DNA of 64,000 nt from Carallia brachiata. Lineage: Eukaryota; Streptophyta; Magnoliopsida; Malpighiales; Rhizophoraceae. The notes beneath the pieces were generated by a model, which was not told where the DNA came from, did not search any database, and saw nothing but the letters and a program-made list of their open reading frames with translations. The position numbers were made by a program, and so were the translations under genes. The stretch spans positions 294,867-358,866 of the forward strand of contig JADCRB010000033.1 of assembly GCA_021464245.1 (NCBI GenBank), in the 5' to 3' direction. Shown here piece after piece: positions 16,101-28,859 of this stretch (within the stretch, counting starts at the first letter, position 1; each line of letters begins with the position of its first letter).

Positions 16101-16700
16101 CTATACCGAAAAAACTTGTACCACAAAAATGAAAAGAAATAGCTCAATTTTGGATTTCTATAATATTACAAAAAACAACCAAGTATATTTAGTTTAGTAT
16201 ACAATTGTTTTACTCTAGCCCTCCTTCTGTTTATCCTTATTTGTCAATTATTTTTATTATATATGTAACTCTGTCTTTTTTATCTTTTGTAAAATATTTT
16301 CTGATTTATCAGAAAGAATAAATGAATGTGTTATATTGTCAAGAGGATGTCCATTTAACAGCAAGAAACAAGTAACATATCAAAAATATTAGCTTTTTTT
16401 TTTTTTTTTGGGAACTGCATGATATATCTTATTTAGCATGAAGGACACCCAAAGCAGCTAAAACAACTTAATAATTTTTGTTGCTTAACTGTAACGTGAC
16501 TAACATCTATGATGTTCCTTTAGAAACTCCAATAATGAGCTCATAACTCAATGAGTTTCGTAAAGGATCAAAATTAAAAATAAAAAAAAAAGTCGGATAA
16601 TGGTTGGGAGGGATTAAAATGAAATATTAACTAGCAGGCTAAGAAAAAAAAATTATATATACGTTTCATAATAAGCTTTGGAGAAAAGGGTTACATAAAT
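13107..16700. other. intergenic DNA
   Basis: Open frames here (for example 13028-13297, 13138-13428, 14461-14727) are short, interrupted by homopolymers and have no recognisable domain. A SINE-like copy is at 15046-15205. Otherwise I see only A/T-rich spacer with several poly(T) and poly(A) runs. Confidence 0.6.
15046..15205 (+). repeat. SINE-like dispersed repeat, copy 3
   Basis: Shares with the copies at 9433 and 60866 the order TTAAAATTTTTATATTG, TTGGATTCTAATCTTATG, GTGAAATTT, TAACTCATAATTTAATA, TTTTAATAGACTT and a terminal A-run (15194-15204). Confidence 0.5.
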
Positions 16701-17131
16701 TCACACCCATGAATGTAAAATGGTAGTAGCACTTTGGCTCCTTTGTTATACGATGAAAGCTTAAAACCAAGGTTAATAAACAAAACCAGTAGAATATTAA
16801 TACAAAGAGATAGAGGAGGTATGATAGAAGAAGCTTGAATTATGTACCTGTTATGGATGGGATCTGGTCCATTAGGGACTTTTCTCTTGCTCAACATGTA
16901 ATTGATATCCAATTCAGGAACATAAAGAAGCTTTTCTTTTCCTAAAACCTCATTACCATGTTTGGTACCGGACATCACCCATGTGGCCGTCGTCGTCTGT
17001 CTGGTCGTCGCTCCACTTTCCCTTGTCCCAACTAACAAGATCCAGACCAAGGCCAACGTTGCAATAACCCCAATTGCAAACTTGAAAAACGAAGAAGCAC
17101 AACTACTTCCCATATGTCCCCTTCGTACCAT
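16701..17131 (-). CDS. CLE25: CLE-family signalling peptide precursor, CLE25 type
   Basis: The first exon (17131-16848) encodes a secretory precursor: a basic start, a hydrophobic signal core at residues about 17-36, a variable linker, then the CLE dodecapeptide RKVPNGPDPIHN at residues 83-94. That dodecapeptide is the one I know from Arabidopsis CLE25, a vascular peptide that moves from root to shoot during dehydration and acts through BAM receptors. The reading frame meets a good donor (CATAACAG|GTACAT) inside the final Arg codon. My proposed second exon is 16740-16701 (acceptor AACAAAG|GAGCC), adding 12 residues for 107 in all; this part is a guess, as tails after the CLE box are poorly conserved. 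A second in-frame Met at residue 7 (MGSS) is an alternative start that would still keep the signal sequence. The gene lies alone, with a long CT/poly(C) tract about 280 bp upstream. Confidence 0.85.
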
Positions 17132-17408
17132 ATAATTATTTTTTGGTATATTAATGAATAGAGCTGACTTTTACTTATGACCTAAGGGATAGAGAGCTGG
17201 GGGGCAAAAACCATGCGGAATGTTATGATGCATATGTTCAATAAGAGATGGGAAGAATAGAAAGATGAATAAGAAGACAAGAAGTGGGCTACGGCAAGAA
17301 TTTTATTTTGGGCAGTATTTTTTTTTTTTTTCCTTTTTCACCTCAGTTTAGGGACGTAGGGTGGGTAGCATTCTTTATAGGTTGGAGCGATTCTGTTTGC
17401 ACTTTCTC

Positions 17409-17457
17409 GGGGGGGGGGGGGGGGGGGGGGAGAGAGAGAGAGAGAGGAGGAGAGAGG
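17409..17457 (+). repeat. 22-base poly(G) tract followed by (GA)n
   Basis: Twenty-two consecutive G residues (17409-17430) run into about ten AG/GA units and a few GGAG units. On the strand of the CLE gene it is CT-rich then poly(C), about 280 bp before the start codon, so it may fall in the promoter or leader. Such a G run can form quadruplexes and is also prone to sequencing and assembly error. Confidence 0.9.
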
Positions 17458-18141
17458 GCTGAGCTGGTTTGGACAATGGATTAAAAATGGGAACTTAAAC
17501 TTTGCTTTATAGAGTACTACTCCTTTTTGGCTTGATTGTGTTATTTCATGCAGCCATACGGAAACTAAAGACCATCTACATCCCTTACTTAATTAAAACA
17601 GGTGAAAAGAAAGAACTAGGAAATGCTTAGAATCATGAAAGATCGAAATTTTCTTGGGCGTTAAGAGACATTGGACATGGCAGAGGGGATAAGAATTGTT
17701 CTATTATAAGCAAGAGATCAATTTGAGTTTCCATTTTCATAAGAGAAATGCTAAGTAGTAATATTTAACTAACAATAAAATAACAACAATATAATATGAG
17801 TTGTTAGATTATTGAAATTTAAAAAATAAATAAATAAATTTTTAAATTTCTTTTTGATGAACTGTATGACTATTTTATTATCTTTTAATGTTAAACTGTG
17901 TAGCGAAACTTTTTTTGTAATAAGGAGGGTAGACATTCCATTCTTAAAAAAGAAAAAAAAAAGAAAAAAAAAAGGAGAGTAGAGATTCCATGGTTCATTT
18001 TGGAGGGCTTAGCAATTTGCAAGGCAAAGTGTTCCCTCTATATGGTGATTTATAAACCGCACGACTTTTTGTTTGGTCCAATTTAAATAGAAGTAAGCCT
18101 CTCTTCTGGCTGCCTACACCATAGTCACTAACCACTAACCT

Positions 18142-18530
18142 TTTGTTTGGATAACAAAGTAGGGGGGAAAGAAAATCGAAGAAAGGAAAAATGGGAAAGA
18201 GACAAATTGGAAGAAGAAATATTAAAAAAATTTTATTTGAAAAAATGGTGGAAAGTGAGTATTATGAAAATAATACATATAATAATGTCAATTTTATTCT
18301 TATATTAAAATTTATGAGCGTTAATAAAAAGAGTTTTAAATGGGTGCGTGGTAGGGAAATTAATTATTTTCCTTTCAGTTTAGAGTGAATGAATTTAATA
18401 AATAATAAACAAATATTAATTTTGTTCTCTGCCATTTTTTTTTCTCTCCAAGACATTTCCTAAGGACAAGCATAATTACTTTTTCCTCTTATTTTTCTCT
18501 ACTCTTTCCTTTTTACTCTCCCAAACACTA
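18142..18530. mobile_element. MITE with purine-rich inverted ends ('TTTGTTTGG' family)
   Basis: The left end (TTTGTTTGGATAACAAAG, then a G/A-rich run) and the right end (CTACTCTTTCCTTTTTACTC then CCCAAACAC) are imperfect inverted repeats of about 60 bp. The same style of ends occurs in the copies at 39834-40269 and 42971-43403. The interior is AT-rich and non-coding. Superfamily not determined. Confidence 0.55.
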
Positions 18531-21500
18531 TATAAGGTCGGTCTAACACAGATAATAGATTGGCTAATCCACGAACAACCATGAGTTTAGTCCAATTTGA
18601 TAATTAAATAAGCAGGTCATGAGCTGCAGAAAATTGATTAACTCCGAATATTACTACTTATATAGATACAGATGTATATTGCATTTAAATGCAATATAAA
18701 ATTATTAGCTATTTTGAAAAAAGAATTGACTTACGTTAACCACCCACCACTAACTTGACACCCGACTCTTAGTTGGGTTCAAGGTCCTGTAGGATTCTAA
18801 TAACTATGATCTTTACTTCTTTATGACATTTTTTTTTTTTTTTCCATTGGACCTGTAGCCCAATAGTTAAGGGAGAGGAAGAATGAGAGACGGGACTGAA
18901 ACTGGAACTCTAGTCCCATAATTGGAGGCCACTCTTCCAACCAATGCAGCTAATGATGCTCCTCTTTACCACATTCAACTATTAATATTAGTTTAGCAGG
19001 TGATGACTATAAGTCTCGTTAGATAATCACCCAATAATGGTCCTCGAACTCGCGAGACTGTAAGAAGGCCAAATATATGATATTGTTAACCAATAAGTTT
19101 TGGTTGGGCAACTCTTGTACCGATTTTTTTACTAAAGTAGGAAGAGTGTGATTCAAATGAAGTCTTTTTTAATCTTTCCTTATCGGGAATAATGTCATTC
19201 TCAGACAGTAATAGGATGAGTGTTATTTTCATTCACAACTAATTACTTTTATTTCTTTTCTCGTGTAAAAAAAAAAAAAAACTTTGGTTCAATAATATTA
19301 GACAATTTGATCGTTAACTCGAATTCACACAATGCATTGCCATCATTGGGAAAAGTAATTAAGAATACAGAAAATATATGTTCTCGGACGGAAGGCACTT
19401 TCCCCATATCCTTCGAATTCCTAACCTAGCATCAATGATTACAACTGGAACACATGCATTGCAACCTTAGATCTTCTTCTCTTAAGTCTTAACATGAGAT
19501 TCTCACTTAGCCAACCTTTTTTTTTTTTTTTTCCAATTGACAAGCCGCTTGTTTCAAACTTACCATATACGGCCACAATTATTTTTTTCCTTGTTCCCAA
19601 TTTCTTGTGACATGAGCTGAATATAATTCATGGTCTAAAAGTATTGCTTTAGTGCAGAAATTGTGGAAAAGCAAGACAGTGCCCACTGTCTCACTAAAAA
19701 AAATTGTACTCTGTCAAAGGAGTAAACTTTGAGGATATAAGTTTATTACCACTAAATTTTTAAACAGAAACTCTTACTCATGAATTATGTCAACAAACTA
19801 GCTTCTATACTATTAGACTGCGATGTTTGGCGGCAAAGGCAACCTAAAAATCTTCACCTTTGAAAAGTGTATCCTGCAACCAGATAGATAGTCTAATTTT
19901 CGCCTATACGAATCAATTGAAAGTTCTGTCTTGACCACGAATTAAACATCTTATACCTAACGTAATATATACACATATATAGATCAATGAATCTGTGTAT
20001 AACGATACGTACGATGTCTTTAATGTACTGTACAATTGCGGCTGGCATGGTCCACGTACATATGCCCAAATCACTTGAACCGCTCTTAGTTGGCACTGGT
20101 AATATAATAAGTCTTATGTTTTTTGGACTTATAATAAGTCCTTGTACCTCTTTGAAGGAATGAGGATATATTGTCACGTAAGAGAATATGTAAAATAGCA
20201 CCGCCCGTATAATTTAATGCCTAAAAAATTCAAATTTATGTGAAAGATTACGAATTTAATTTTTGTTAGTGTTAAATGATGAGATTAAACCAACGACTAA
20301 TTCGATAATGAAAAGAATATTGTAATTATTTAGTCGTTTCATGTCCTTTGAGCACATAGTCATAATACTTCTTAATAAGACTGTAGGATACAATCTTATT
20401 TTTCCATTGCTTGAATAAAAAAATTTAGAGAGAATATGAAAAATTAGGTGACATAGATGTACAAGAATATGAGCGAATAGAACGATCGAGGAACTAGTTC
20501 CTCTAACAAATCCATCTTCTTTCATTGATTAGGGAGAATATTGTAAGCTTACTTCCATGTCTGGTCCATATGGCTAAGGCATATAGCACATTTTGTCTTA
20601 TCCGTGCCCTATGAATCTCACAGTAGAAACATCAAAGTTTTTGGTTGGAAGGAATCCAATGCTTCTGATGATCATTTTTAATGGCTTCTTGTTGAAGGTA
20701 GACAATCGAAATCCGTTTGAAGACTTCACTCTCTTGGAATTTAAAATAGAAGAAAATGTTTTTTTTGCCGCTAGCAATATATATCACAAAAAAAAAAAAT
20801 TTCGTAATATTTTTGCACATATTTTTGTCTGCTAGTAATCTGGAAATTTGTTTGAAAGAAATTTTTCTTCTATTGCGTATATTTTATTGGTTGATATAGT
20901 CATGTGGGCATGTAGCGTATAACTTCCTTAGCATGATGTACAGTGGCATGTAGAGCTTTTTTTTTTTAAAAAAAAAAATTAGTTGCTTCATTTAGGTAAC
21001 TTTAAAGTAATAACAAAATTATATGAACCGTTCGATGACTGAATTCATGAAAAAAAATAAAAAATTGATAAATTATTAAAATTGTTGGATAAGACTGTAA
21101 AACTACTTGTTGCTACCTATCTCAAGCCACTCAGTATCACTTTTTTTTTTTTGTTACATAAATCTGGCGCCATTTTAACGTACATAGATATGCTCGAAGT
21201 GCAAAAAGAATTCTAGCTAACAGTAGGAGTATTGAGTATAGAAACCATTTTGGCTTGCCTTTACAAAGCTAAACTCTTTATTTGGTGCGCTGCCTTTTAG
21301 TGAGCACCTGAAATTGTTAAGTTCAACAATCAGATGATTGGAACCTTATTAATTGTATTGAAGGCGTGGAATATAATGCACTAAACACAGCATGTGTAAA
21401 TTGTGTAATTTTCTTGTACAAATACTACCAAGTGAATTGAAGTATTCCCGACTGAAGGATAAAATAAAGAACCAAATCTGTACAATTATAGCAGTGAAGC

Positions 21501-24500
21501 CCAAATATGAAGTTACTGTGGCTTTCTGCATGGCGGATTCCACATTTTTGATTAATTTATTTGAACCTTCAGTTGAAAGTTAAGTTGGAATACGATTCAT
21601 TTTATTATGGCTTTCTAATCGTACAAAAGACTAGATTTGGCTTTTTCACATCACGGCCTGCGCTAGTGAAATATTAGCTGTAAATTGCTCATGTTGTTCC
21701 ATTTTCCATATGTGTTAATATTCGTCATTGATAAATTTCCATCCTGGTACCTTACGCATGTATCTTTGCCTACTCCTTGGACACATCCTATTGGAATATA
21801 CAGAATTCAAGAAAGAGCATCACTACGTGACAATGTTTATTGAACAACAAGTGTGTTGTTGGCTTTTCTAGAAAGGAAAAAACTAAAAGAACATTAAAAA
21901 TAATTATTATAGTAATTATAGGTAGTACAAATTTTTTTAGCAAAAAAGAAATTTTGAAAAAAAAATTTAATTAAATTTAGAGTAGTACTAAGTATATTTT
22001 AAAGCAACATTAAGCATGTTTAAGATTTAATTTTTTTAAAAATAAATTTTTTATTATTTATTAAAGGCTAAATTCATTTTTATAGTTATTTCTTATATCC
22101 TCCTAATGAAACTCTTCTAGATATTGTACGTTTGCTCTCTAGTCTTTGTCGATCATGGGTGCAATCACTCATTTTTTGCCTAAAATATCATGCTTAATTT
22201 AAAAAGTATAGCTTGCAACTACGGACCCTTAAGAGACAGACTCAATAATTTTCCAACTGCAAGTGTGTAATTCATGTAGCTGTGGAGTTTCATTGTGGAG
22301 CTCAACTATTCATCTTGTTTTTTTTTCCCTCATTTTTTACCATCTTTTTCTTTTTTTCATTTGCAGTCATGACATATTTATTATATGTGCTTCTTATACT
22401 TACTCATTTTTTATGAGTGCAAAAAAATAAAAAAAATTTCAACCATACAATTATGTTTTTTTTTTATATTCTTAACTTGGTCCCATTTAAATTTATTTAT
22501 TTTTACTTATTTTTTACGTTGAGTTATTTTAACTAAACTTAATGGTGAATCAAATTAGAAAATTTCTTAATTTGTATATCCAACCCTATACTTTTACTCG
22601 TATTTGTGCTTGGGAACTAGAAGGATCCGTGGGACCTTAATCTCGGAGAGGGCACAAAAATCTCTTCTTTAATGGATTCGTACAAGACAGCTTAATGATA
22701 TGTTTCCATAAATTCGATTATGATTACAGACAAAAAGGCCATCTGGTTGCATGATAATTATTCCATGCTGTGAAAACCAGTGGAGCACCTAAAGAACATT
22801 GAGCTTTTATGCTTAATAATTACTAAAAAGCTCTAGTCCTCTTCATACTTTTTCCACATACCTTTGAATAGGGCCTTTGAATTTTATTGTCCTTAGAGCA
22901 CATTTTCGTTCTCCATGGTGACTGAAGGATATATATATTTTTTCCGTTCAAAAAAAAAAAAAGCTATAGTTATCAAGTTTGATTCTCCTACCAGTTTCTT
23001 TAGTTTTACTATTGCATATGAATTTCCAAAATAAATAAATGTTAGATTATATAGCAGTTTGAGAATATAACGACGTAATGTTAAACAAAATTACATCCCT
23101 CTTGAACTTCTAACCTTGTGCTGAGAGATACCAACTAGATTGAAATTCTCGTTCTAAAGAGCGGGGAATCAGTCTTTTTTGTTTTTGCAATCAAATATTT
23201 GTGGAAGATTATTCATCTGTGTTTCATTGACGAATGTTTGAATGAAGTAATGTTGATTAATATATTGATGTCCGGCACCATTCTAAGTGTCGAGGCACTA
23301 ATTGGACCAGTAACACAATGACTCAATCTTTGTATGGGTTTATGTAAATCTGAATAAAGTTTTGAAAATATGCAATTATAATCGTATTCTTGAACTAAGT
23401 TGGTGCATTCAAGAATTTATTGGTGCATTGAGTCGAAGATTACATAAAGCATAGTCCAATTCATGAGTTGCTAACAATAGACAACAGATCCTATTTGATC
23501 ACGTCGTCTGATGTGTGGATTGAAGGAGTATTTATATAATTTGTTCGAATGTGTAGAATAAAGTGTTTGAATAATTTCGTCCGACAATCGAGAGATAAAT
23601 CATCTTGCAATTATATGTTTTATAATATTTTGTTTTAGTTCTTTTAAAACCAACCTCCCATCGCCTCAATGGCCTGTCATTGATCATGCTCGGGGTTAAG
23701 AGTTCGAGGTCTCGGTAACACCAACATTTTTTTTTTTTTTATCAAATTTATATAATTTTGAATTAAATTTTCAGTTGAACTTTTTTGTTGAATTAATATT
23801 CAATTAAATATACCTAGATTGATAGTAAAATACCCATCCAATTTCTTTTCTTTTCTTCTTCTTTTTTTTTTCCTTACACAGGCTCCAACGCGTGTATATG
23901 GCTTAGTAGCAACGAATCAATAAGGACCTTATTTTGAAGCAAAATGTTAATTCTAATGTAATGTTTACTCAAATGTCACAGTTTCTTAATATAAAGAGTC
24001 ACGACTCCCTTATTTTTAGAGAAGGAAGTGATGATCTTCCTGTGTTAGAAGGTTGTGATTCTCTTTTTTTACCTAATATAAAATTAGAATAAATTATATT
24101 TAAATTTTAAAGTTGTATGAATTTTTTATTGTATATCTAATAGTTTTTATTTTTATTTTTTCATTGTAGTTCTATAGTTTTGTATATTGTTTCATCTGAA
24201 CCCAACATTTTAGTTTTTACCAAATTTGGATTTTTAGAATTATATCCCGTCAAGTCAAATATGTATTATTTAATGGATTAACTAATTTTATTCAGGAAAA
24301 GAGTCAAAAACAAAATATAAAAATTTATTTAAGTATTAAATGAAAAATAAAAATTATTGGGACCACAATAAGAAAATCATAAAAATTTGATGAAATTAAA
24401 TTTTGATATTTAAAAATTTTATTGTATTCTAGTTAATACAATCTAAACTTTTGTCAGAATCATTTCAAAAGCGAGTTTTATATTTTTTCTATCTAGGCTC

Positions 24501-24596
24501 GAATTCGAAGCTTTATTTAACGGAATTGATTTACTTAATGGAACTGATTTTGCATTGAAACGACGACGACGAAGCAAAAGGCAGTGCTTCAAGCAA

Positions 24597-27500
24597 ATGA
24601 GCATTATCGATTTGTATCCAAACGCCGCAGTTCGAATCATGTTTCGCCGCTGTAAACCCATCGCCGTCAGGCTAATCAACAAGGCAAACCAAGCACCGCC
24701 GTTCGCCGCCCACCCGCGCACGATAGCATCATCGCCCATCGCATCATCGCCGCCCTTCTCTCACACCATGAACAAGGACTCCTCCGTCGGTTCTTTTCGC
24801 CATCTCGAGGCGATATATCGGGCGAAACGGTCTCTCAGATACAAGATGCGCAAGGAGCTCAAGAACATAGACCCAATCCACCAATCTGAAGAAGGTTTTG
24901 GACACGCATTTCGTGTAGCCGTTTAACTGTTTGTTTATTTGTCTCAATAAATCGTGAATTGTTGGTTTATTATTTCTGTAGATAACGCGATTCAGAGTTT
25001 TGTATTGGAGGCTCCGTGGTTCAAAGCCAGTAAGAGTTTATGCGCGTATATAAGCTGTGCTTCTTTGCGAGAAGTCGATACGTCGAGGATTGTATCAGAA
25101 GTTTTGTCCAGTCCAGCCAAAGGTTGGGGCCACCTTGTGCTGCTTCTTGTTTGGTTATTTTTTTTTTTTTTTTTTTTGTTTAATCATCGCGGGCTTAATT
25201 TTATGAAATCCTTCCTCGCTAACGTGTGAGAGTCTCGTGCACTAGAACATATAGTGACGTATAGTGACGAGTCATTTTATTTTGTAATCTAAAAAGGGCA
25301 ATTAATTTGTACTCTGCTTACATTTCTTTTTCTTTTTGTTTTTTTTTTTGGGGTCAAAATGACTTGGGTATGAGAGTTCTTAGATAATAGGAGAAAGTAC
25401 TGATTCTACTCTGAGAGAAATAGGGTAGGACAATTTGATGTTGAATTTGTAACAGGTTATCTGCTTTTTGGCAACCCTTCTCTAGACCCTACAAATGTAG
25501 GAGTCTCGTGCATTGAGACGCCCTTTCTTTTTTTTTTTTTCTTCTTTTTGGTGACGCATGCTTGAACTCGAATTAGGAAGAGGATGCAGTTGGAAGTTTT
25601 GCTGTGGAAAAATGGAAATGAATTGTAGGAGGAGAAAAAATTCTAAGCCTTGGATTAAGGCCTGAGGAAAATTACTAGTCCTTGAAAACTTTTGTTGGTG
25701 AGTAGTGCTGGGAAGTATTTACTAGTTTTTACATACAAGGAAACTAAAGTTCTTTTTCACTGAGATAAGTTTGAGATCGACCAATAAATTTCTCCTGCCT
25801 AATGATCTATAGATTCTTTTATACTTCTGAATTCCTCCAGTGTGTAAAGAGAATTATTCGGTCATCTTCTGAATTATGTTCATTATGACGTATGAACAAT
25901 GAAGGTATTTGCCTGCTTGTAACAGGTGATTTTGCTGTCACAGTCTCTACAACTTTGAAAATGCTAGATGGTTAATCAGATCTGTAACTTTCAGTTTGAT
26001 GCCATTTTCAACTCTGGGTAGTCAGTAATATCATAGAAATGCATTTAGAGTACTTGAAGGTTCTTACACTTCATTTTTAACAAGAGGGTAATGCACGGAG
26101 CAGGAAAAAGCTTTATGTTCCACGTGTGGAGGACAAGAATAGCAACATGAGAATGCTCAAGATAACCAGTGCTGATGATCTTCTGGCAAACTCAATGAAT
26201 ATTCTGGAACCTACCCTAGTAGATTCTGATGGAAATCAACGCGAAGATGGTAATGTGTTTTGTGCTACCTCATCAAGATAATTGTTTAGATGTTCTACCA
26301 CAATGCAATATTGGCTTGAATTTCATTGGTGATTTGATTGTCTCACCTTTTTTAGGAGCAGAGTTAGTCTTTTTTTTTATCCCCAGTCTTCAATGACTTG
26401 AGAGTTAAACCTTCTGTTGCCTACACGTGAATTGAAGCTTTCACATTATTCATATTGATTGCCCTGCTCTCTCTTATGTGGTCAGACTTTAGTTTGCTCT
26501 GAGATAAGTGATTTATTCTGTCATGTGATTGTTGAAGCTGGTTATTTACCCAAAGGGTATATTCAATGCAGTTATGCAGGCAAATGAGCCAGTTGACTTG
26601 TTCATCCTACCTGGTAAACTACCTCTATTCTTTTTCTTTATACCTAACTGGCAAGATAATCCCATGCAGCATGCACAAACTTGTTTTTACTATCTCACGT
26701 TGTCTGTTTTCTGCCAGGTATTGCATTTGACAGATCTGGAAGACGATTAGGCCGTGGTGGGGGGTGGGTATATGCTTCTTCACTCTGGACTTTTAATTTC
26801 TTCTTCAATGGCCTCTTCTTCCTGATTGTTTAGGGTATAGACATAATAACTATTTTATTGTTGCATTTTTAATGCTTCAAAAATTTTTACATGTTCTATT
26901 TTGGAAATATGGGGTTTGCCATTTGGAGTAATTTAAGAATATTAAAGAAAATCACAGAACTTATGGAGTATATTTTATTGTTATTAGTAAGAGTTGATTA
27001 ACTAAAAATTAATTACCATAGTGCTAATGTTTGCTAGAAGTGATGAATTGGTGGATTGATAGTAAATGATATGTGAACAGTTGATCTCTTTTGCTCTTTC
27101 TCTGATGATAGACCCTTATGTAAAAGCGAGGCATTTTTTGAAGAATCGAGCTGCAGCACTGGCCTTTTCTTCTCTCTTTTCCCCTTTCTTCTCCCCGTAC
27201 AAGTATAGAGACCCTGAGATTTTTAGAGTGACTGCTACGCATGCCGTGCCAACTGATGCATCTTTGATGCTTTATTAAGCCACTGGTTGGGCATAAGCTC
27301 TTAAATTGTATGTTTTGAAATATGTTGATAGCTACTATGACATGTTCCTGAAAAAGTATCAAGACCATGCAAAGGAGCACAAGTGGAAGCCCCCTATCCT
27401 TGGTAATTACTAGTCATGACTTTTGTTGGTTATCCCTTATAATGTGGGTAATAGGTTTTCATCTATAAAGTTTCAGATTCAATATATATGTGCTTGTACC

Positions 27501-27661
27501 AAATCCTTCATTGTTTTTGGTTGAATGCAGTGGCACTGTCATATTCTCTACAGATCATGGAGGAAGGAGCCATACCTATTACTCCCGGTGATGTTCCCGT
27601 GGATGCTGTCGTTTCCCCAGCTGGTATCATTAGCCCGGCTGCTATTGAGAGGTGCATTTGA
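24597..27661 (+). CDS. 5FCL: 5-formyltetrahydrofolate cyclo-ligase (MTHF synthetase)
   Basis: Seven exons join in phase: 24597-24894, 24982-25122, 26085-26249, 26572-26613, 26718-26763, 27332-27402 and 27531-27661, giving 297 residues. The enzyme uses ATP to turn 5-formyl-THF into 5,10-methenyl-THF, the only known reaction that recycles 5-formyl-THF, which otherwise inhibits photorespiratory serine hydroxymethyltransferase. Signature segments are present: RYKMRKELK, VLEAPWFKASKSLCAYISC, KKLYVPRVEDKNSNMRML, then LFILPGIAFDRSGRRLGRGG followed by GYYD, which forms the nucleotide/folate site and spans exons 4-6. The first 70 or so residues are rich in R, S, A and P with few acidic residues, fitting the mitochondrial targeting peptide of the Arabidopsis enzyme. 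The start is the first in-frame ATG; a second at residue 15 (MFRR) would also leave a presequence. The exon 5 donor falls inside a run of six G, so its exact position was set by reading phase. Confidence 0.95.
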
Positions 27662-28667
27662 ATGAATTTCTCTTGCAAACTATGTAAATCTAAATTTCAG
27701 TAACCAGAAGCAGTCTTGGTTGGCGTACATCTTTATCAATCCATCATCTTCCCTGATCGCTGATGGACATCCTGGATAATATTGATGGTCTGTAACACCA
27801 CAAATTAATGAATTGACTAGTATTGGTGCTTTGGGTTGTGCTATCTAGCCCCCTAAAATTTTTCGCGTCTGTTTTTTTGTGTCTATGATCTCGTACGAGG
27901 GCATATCGGTTGTGTGTCCTGTCTCATGTTTCTAGGAATGTTCTTGTTCCTTAGGTTGTATGGTATCAAGTTAATCCATTTATAGTTTGTTGGGCATAAA
28001 CATTTCACAAAATTCAATACAATTTTAGGCATGGAATTCAATTCAACAGTTTGATTTTTCAAGTTAATCCATTTTTACTTATTTTGACGAGGATTTTCAA
28101 TTTTATTTTGTCTGTATTATATAATTTTTTTTAGTTTGAGAACGCATGAATTTGTGTACTTTGCAAATTATGATACTAATCGAATAAATTGAACTGAATT
28201 GCGTTAATGCATACCACTTCCAAGGGACCGAGGATAGCATAGCCTTATTGGTCCTTCAAAAGAATATGTTGAATGCAATTGCAATGGTAGGTCTCGTTTA
28301 TAGTTCACGTTTTCATCTTAGGAAAAAAAAAAAATTGTTCGCAAGTATGTTAGTTATTATATTTATATACTAAGGTTGGGGTTAGCTGTTGTGATATCTT
28401 ATTTAACCATTTAATAGGGTAAATTTATTACCCAAATATGCATTGGCTCGTTTGGCTTTCTCTCATGGCTGAGTAAAGTGTTAACAAATTTAAAACTTAT
28501 TACTATATTCTCGACATAGATCTAAACATTCAAAGGGACAGATACCGGTAAGGAGATTCGAATCTCAATCAATACAAAAGAAACACGTTAAATTGTTATC
28601 TAAACTACTACCTCAACTGCTGGTATATGCATTAATATTGAACTTATATTCAATAGGGGTGTAAGCA
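27662..28667. other. intergenic DNA downstream of the cyclo-ligase gene
   Basis: The first few hundred bases are the likely 3' untranslated region. The segment 28190-28315 is an inverted partner of 32075-32200 (listed separately). No other gene or repeat is recognisable. Confidence 0.55.
28190..28315 (+). repeat. left member of a 125-bp inverted repeat flanking GASA copy 1
   Basis: This reads GTTAATGCATACC, CTTCCAAG, TTGGTCCTTCAAA, GCAATTGCAATGGTAGG and CTCGTT.ATAGTTCAC. The reverse complement of 32075-32200 carries the same blocks in the same order with about 75-80 % identity by eye. The pair encloses about 3.8 kb, including the whole left GASA gene. No equivalent is present around the right GASA copy. 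Confidence 0.7.
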
Positions 28668-28859
28668 ATAGAATGCATTGATTTTTTATTAATAAATGGC
28701 TATTACACTTGTCATAGCAAGCATAACATGAACGTTGTATGAGGCGCTCTCGACGTCTTAGATAACATTAATGCATCATATCTAAACTATAAAATCAGAG
28801 TTTATAGTAACAGTCTATTTGGTTAAAAGATTAACAGCTGCTTTTTCCAACAATTTTTT

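Larger units (their letters stand above)
17132..24596. other. gene-poor intergenic region
   Basis: About 7.5 kb with no gene I can support. It contains the CLE upstream region with a G/GA tract (17409-17457), a MITE (18142-18530), and tRNA-like remnants around 18850-18960 and 23645-23735 (the second contains GAGTTCGAGGTCTCGG followed by a T-run). The rest is AT-rich with many homopolymers. Open frames at 19893-20201, 20256-20525, 20593-20835 and 21392-21583 have no recognisable domain. Confidence 0.6.

Noticed and set aside
24443..24947. two - strand frames over the cyclo-ligase first exon
   Set aside because: Antisense shadows of exon 1; no domain and no splice continuation.
27066..27278. 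70-residue frame in a long intron of the cyclo-ligase gene
   Set aside because: No domain; exons 5 and 6 on each side join perfectly in phase without it.
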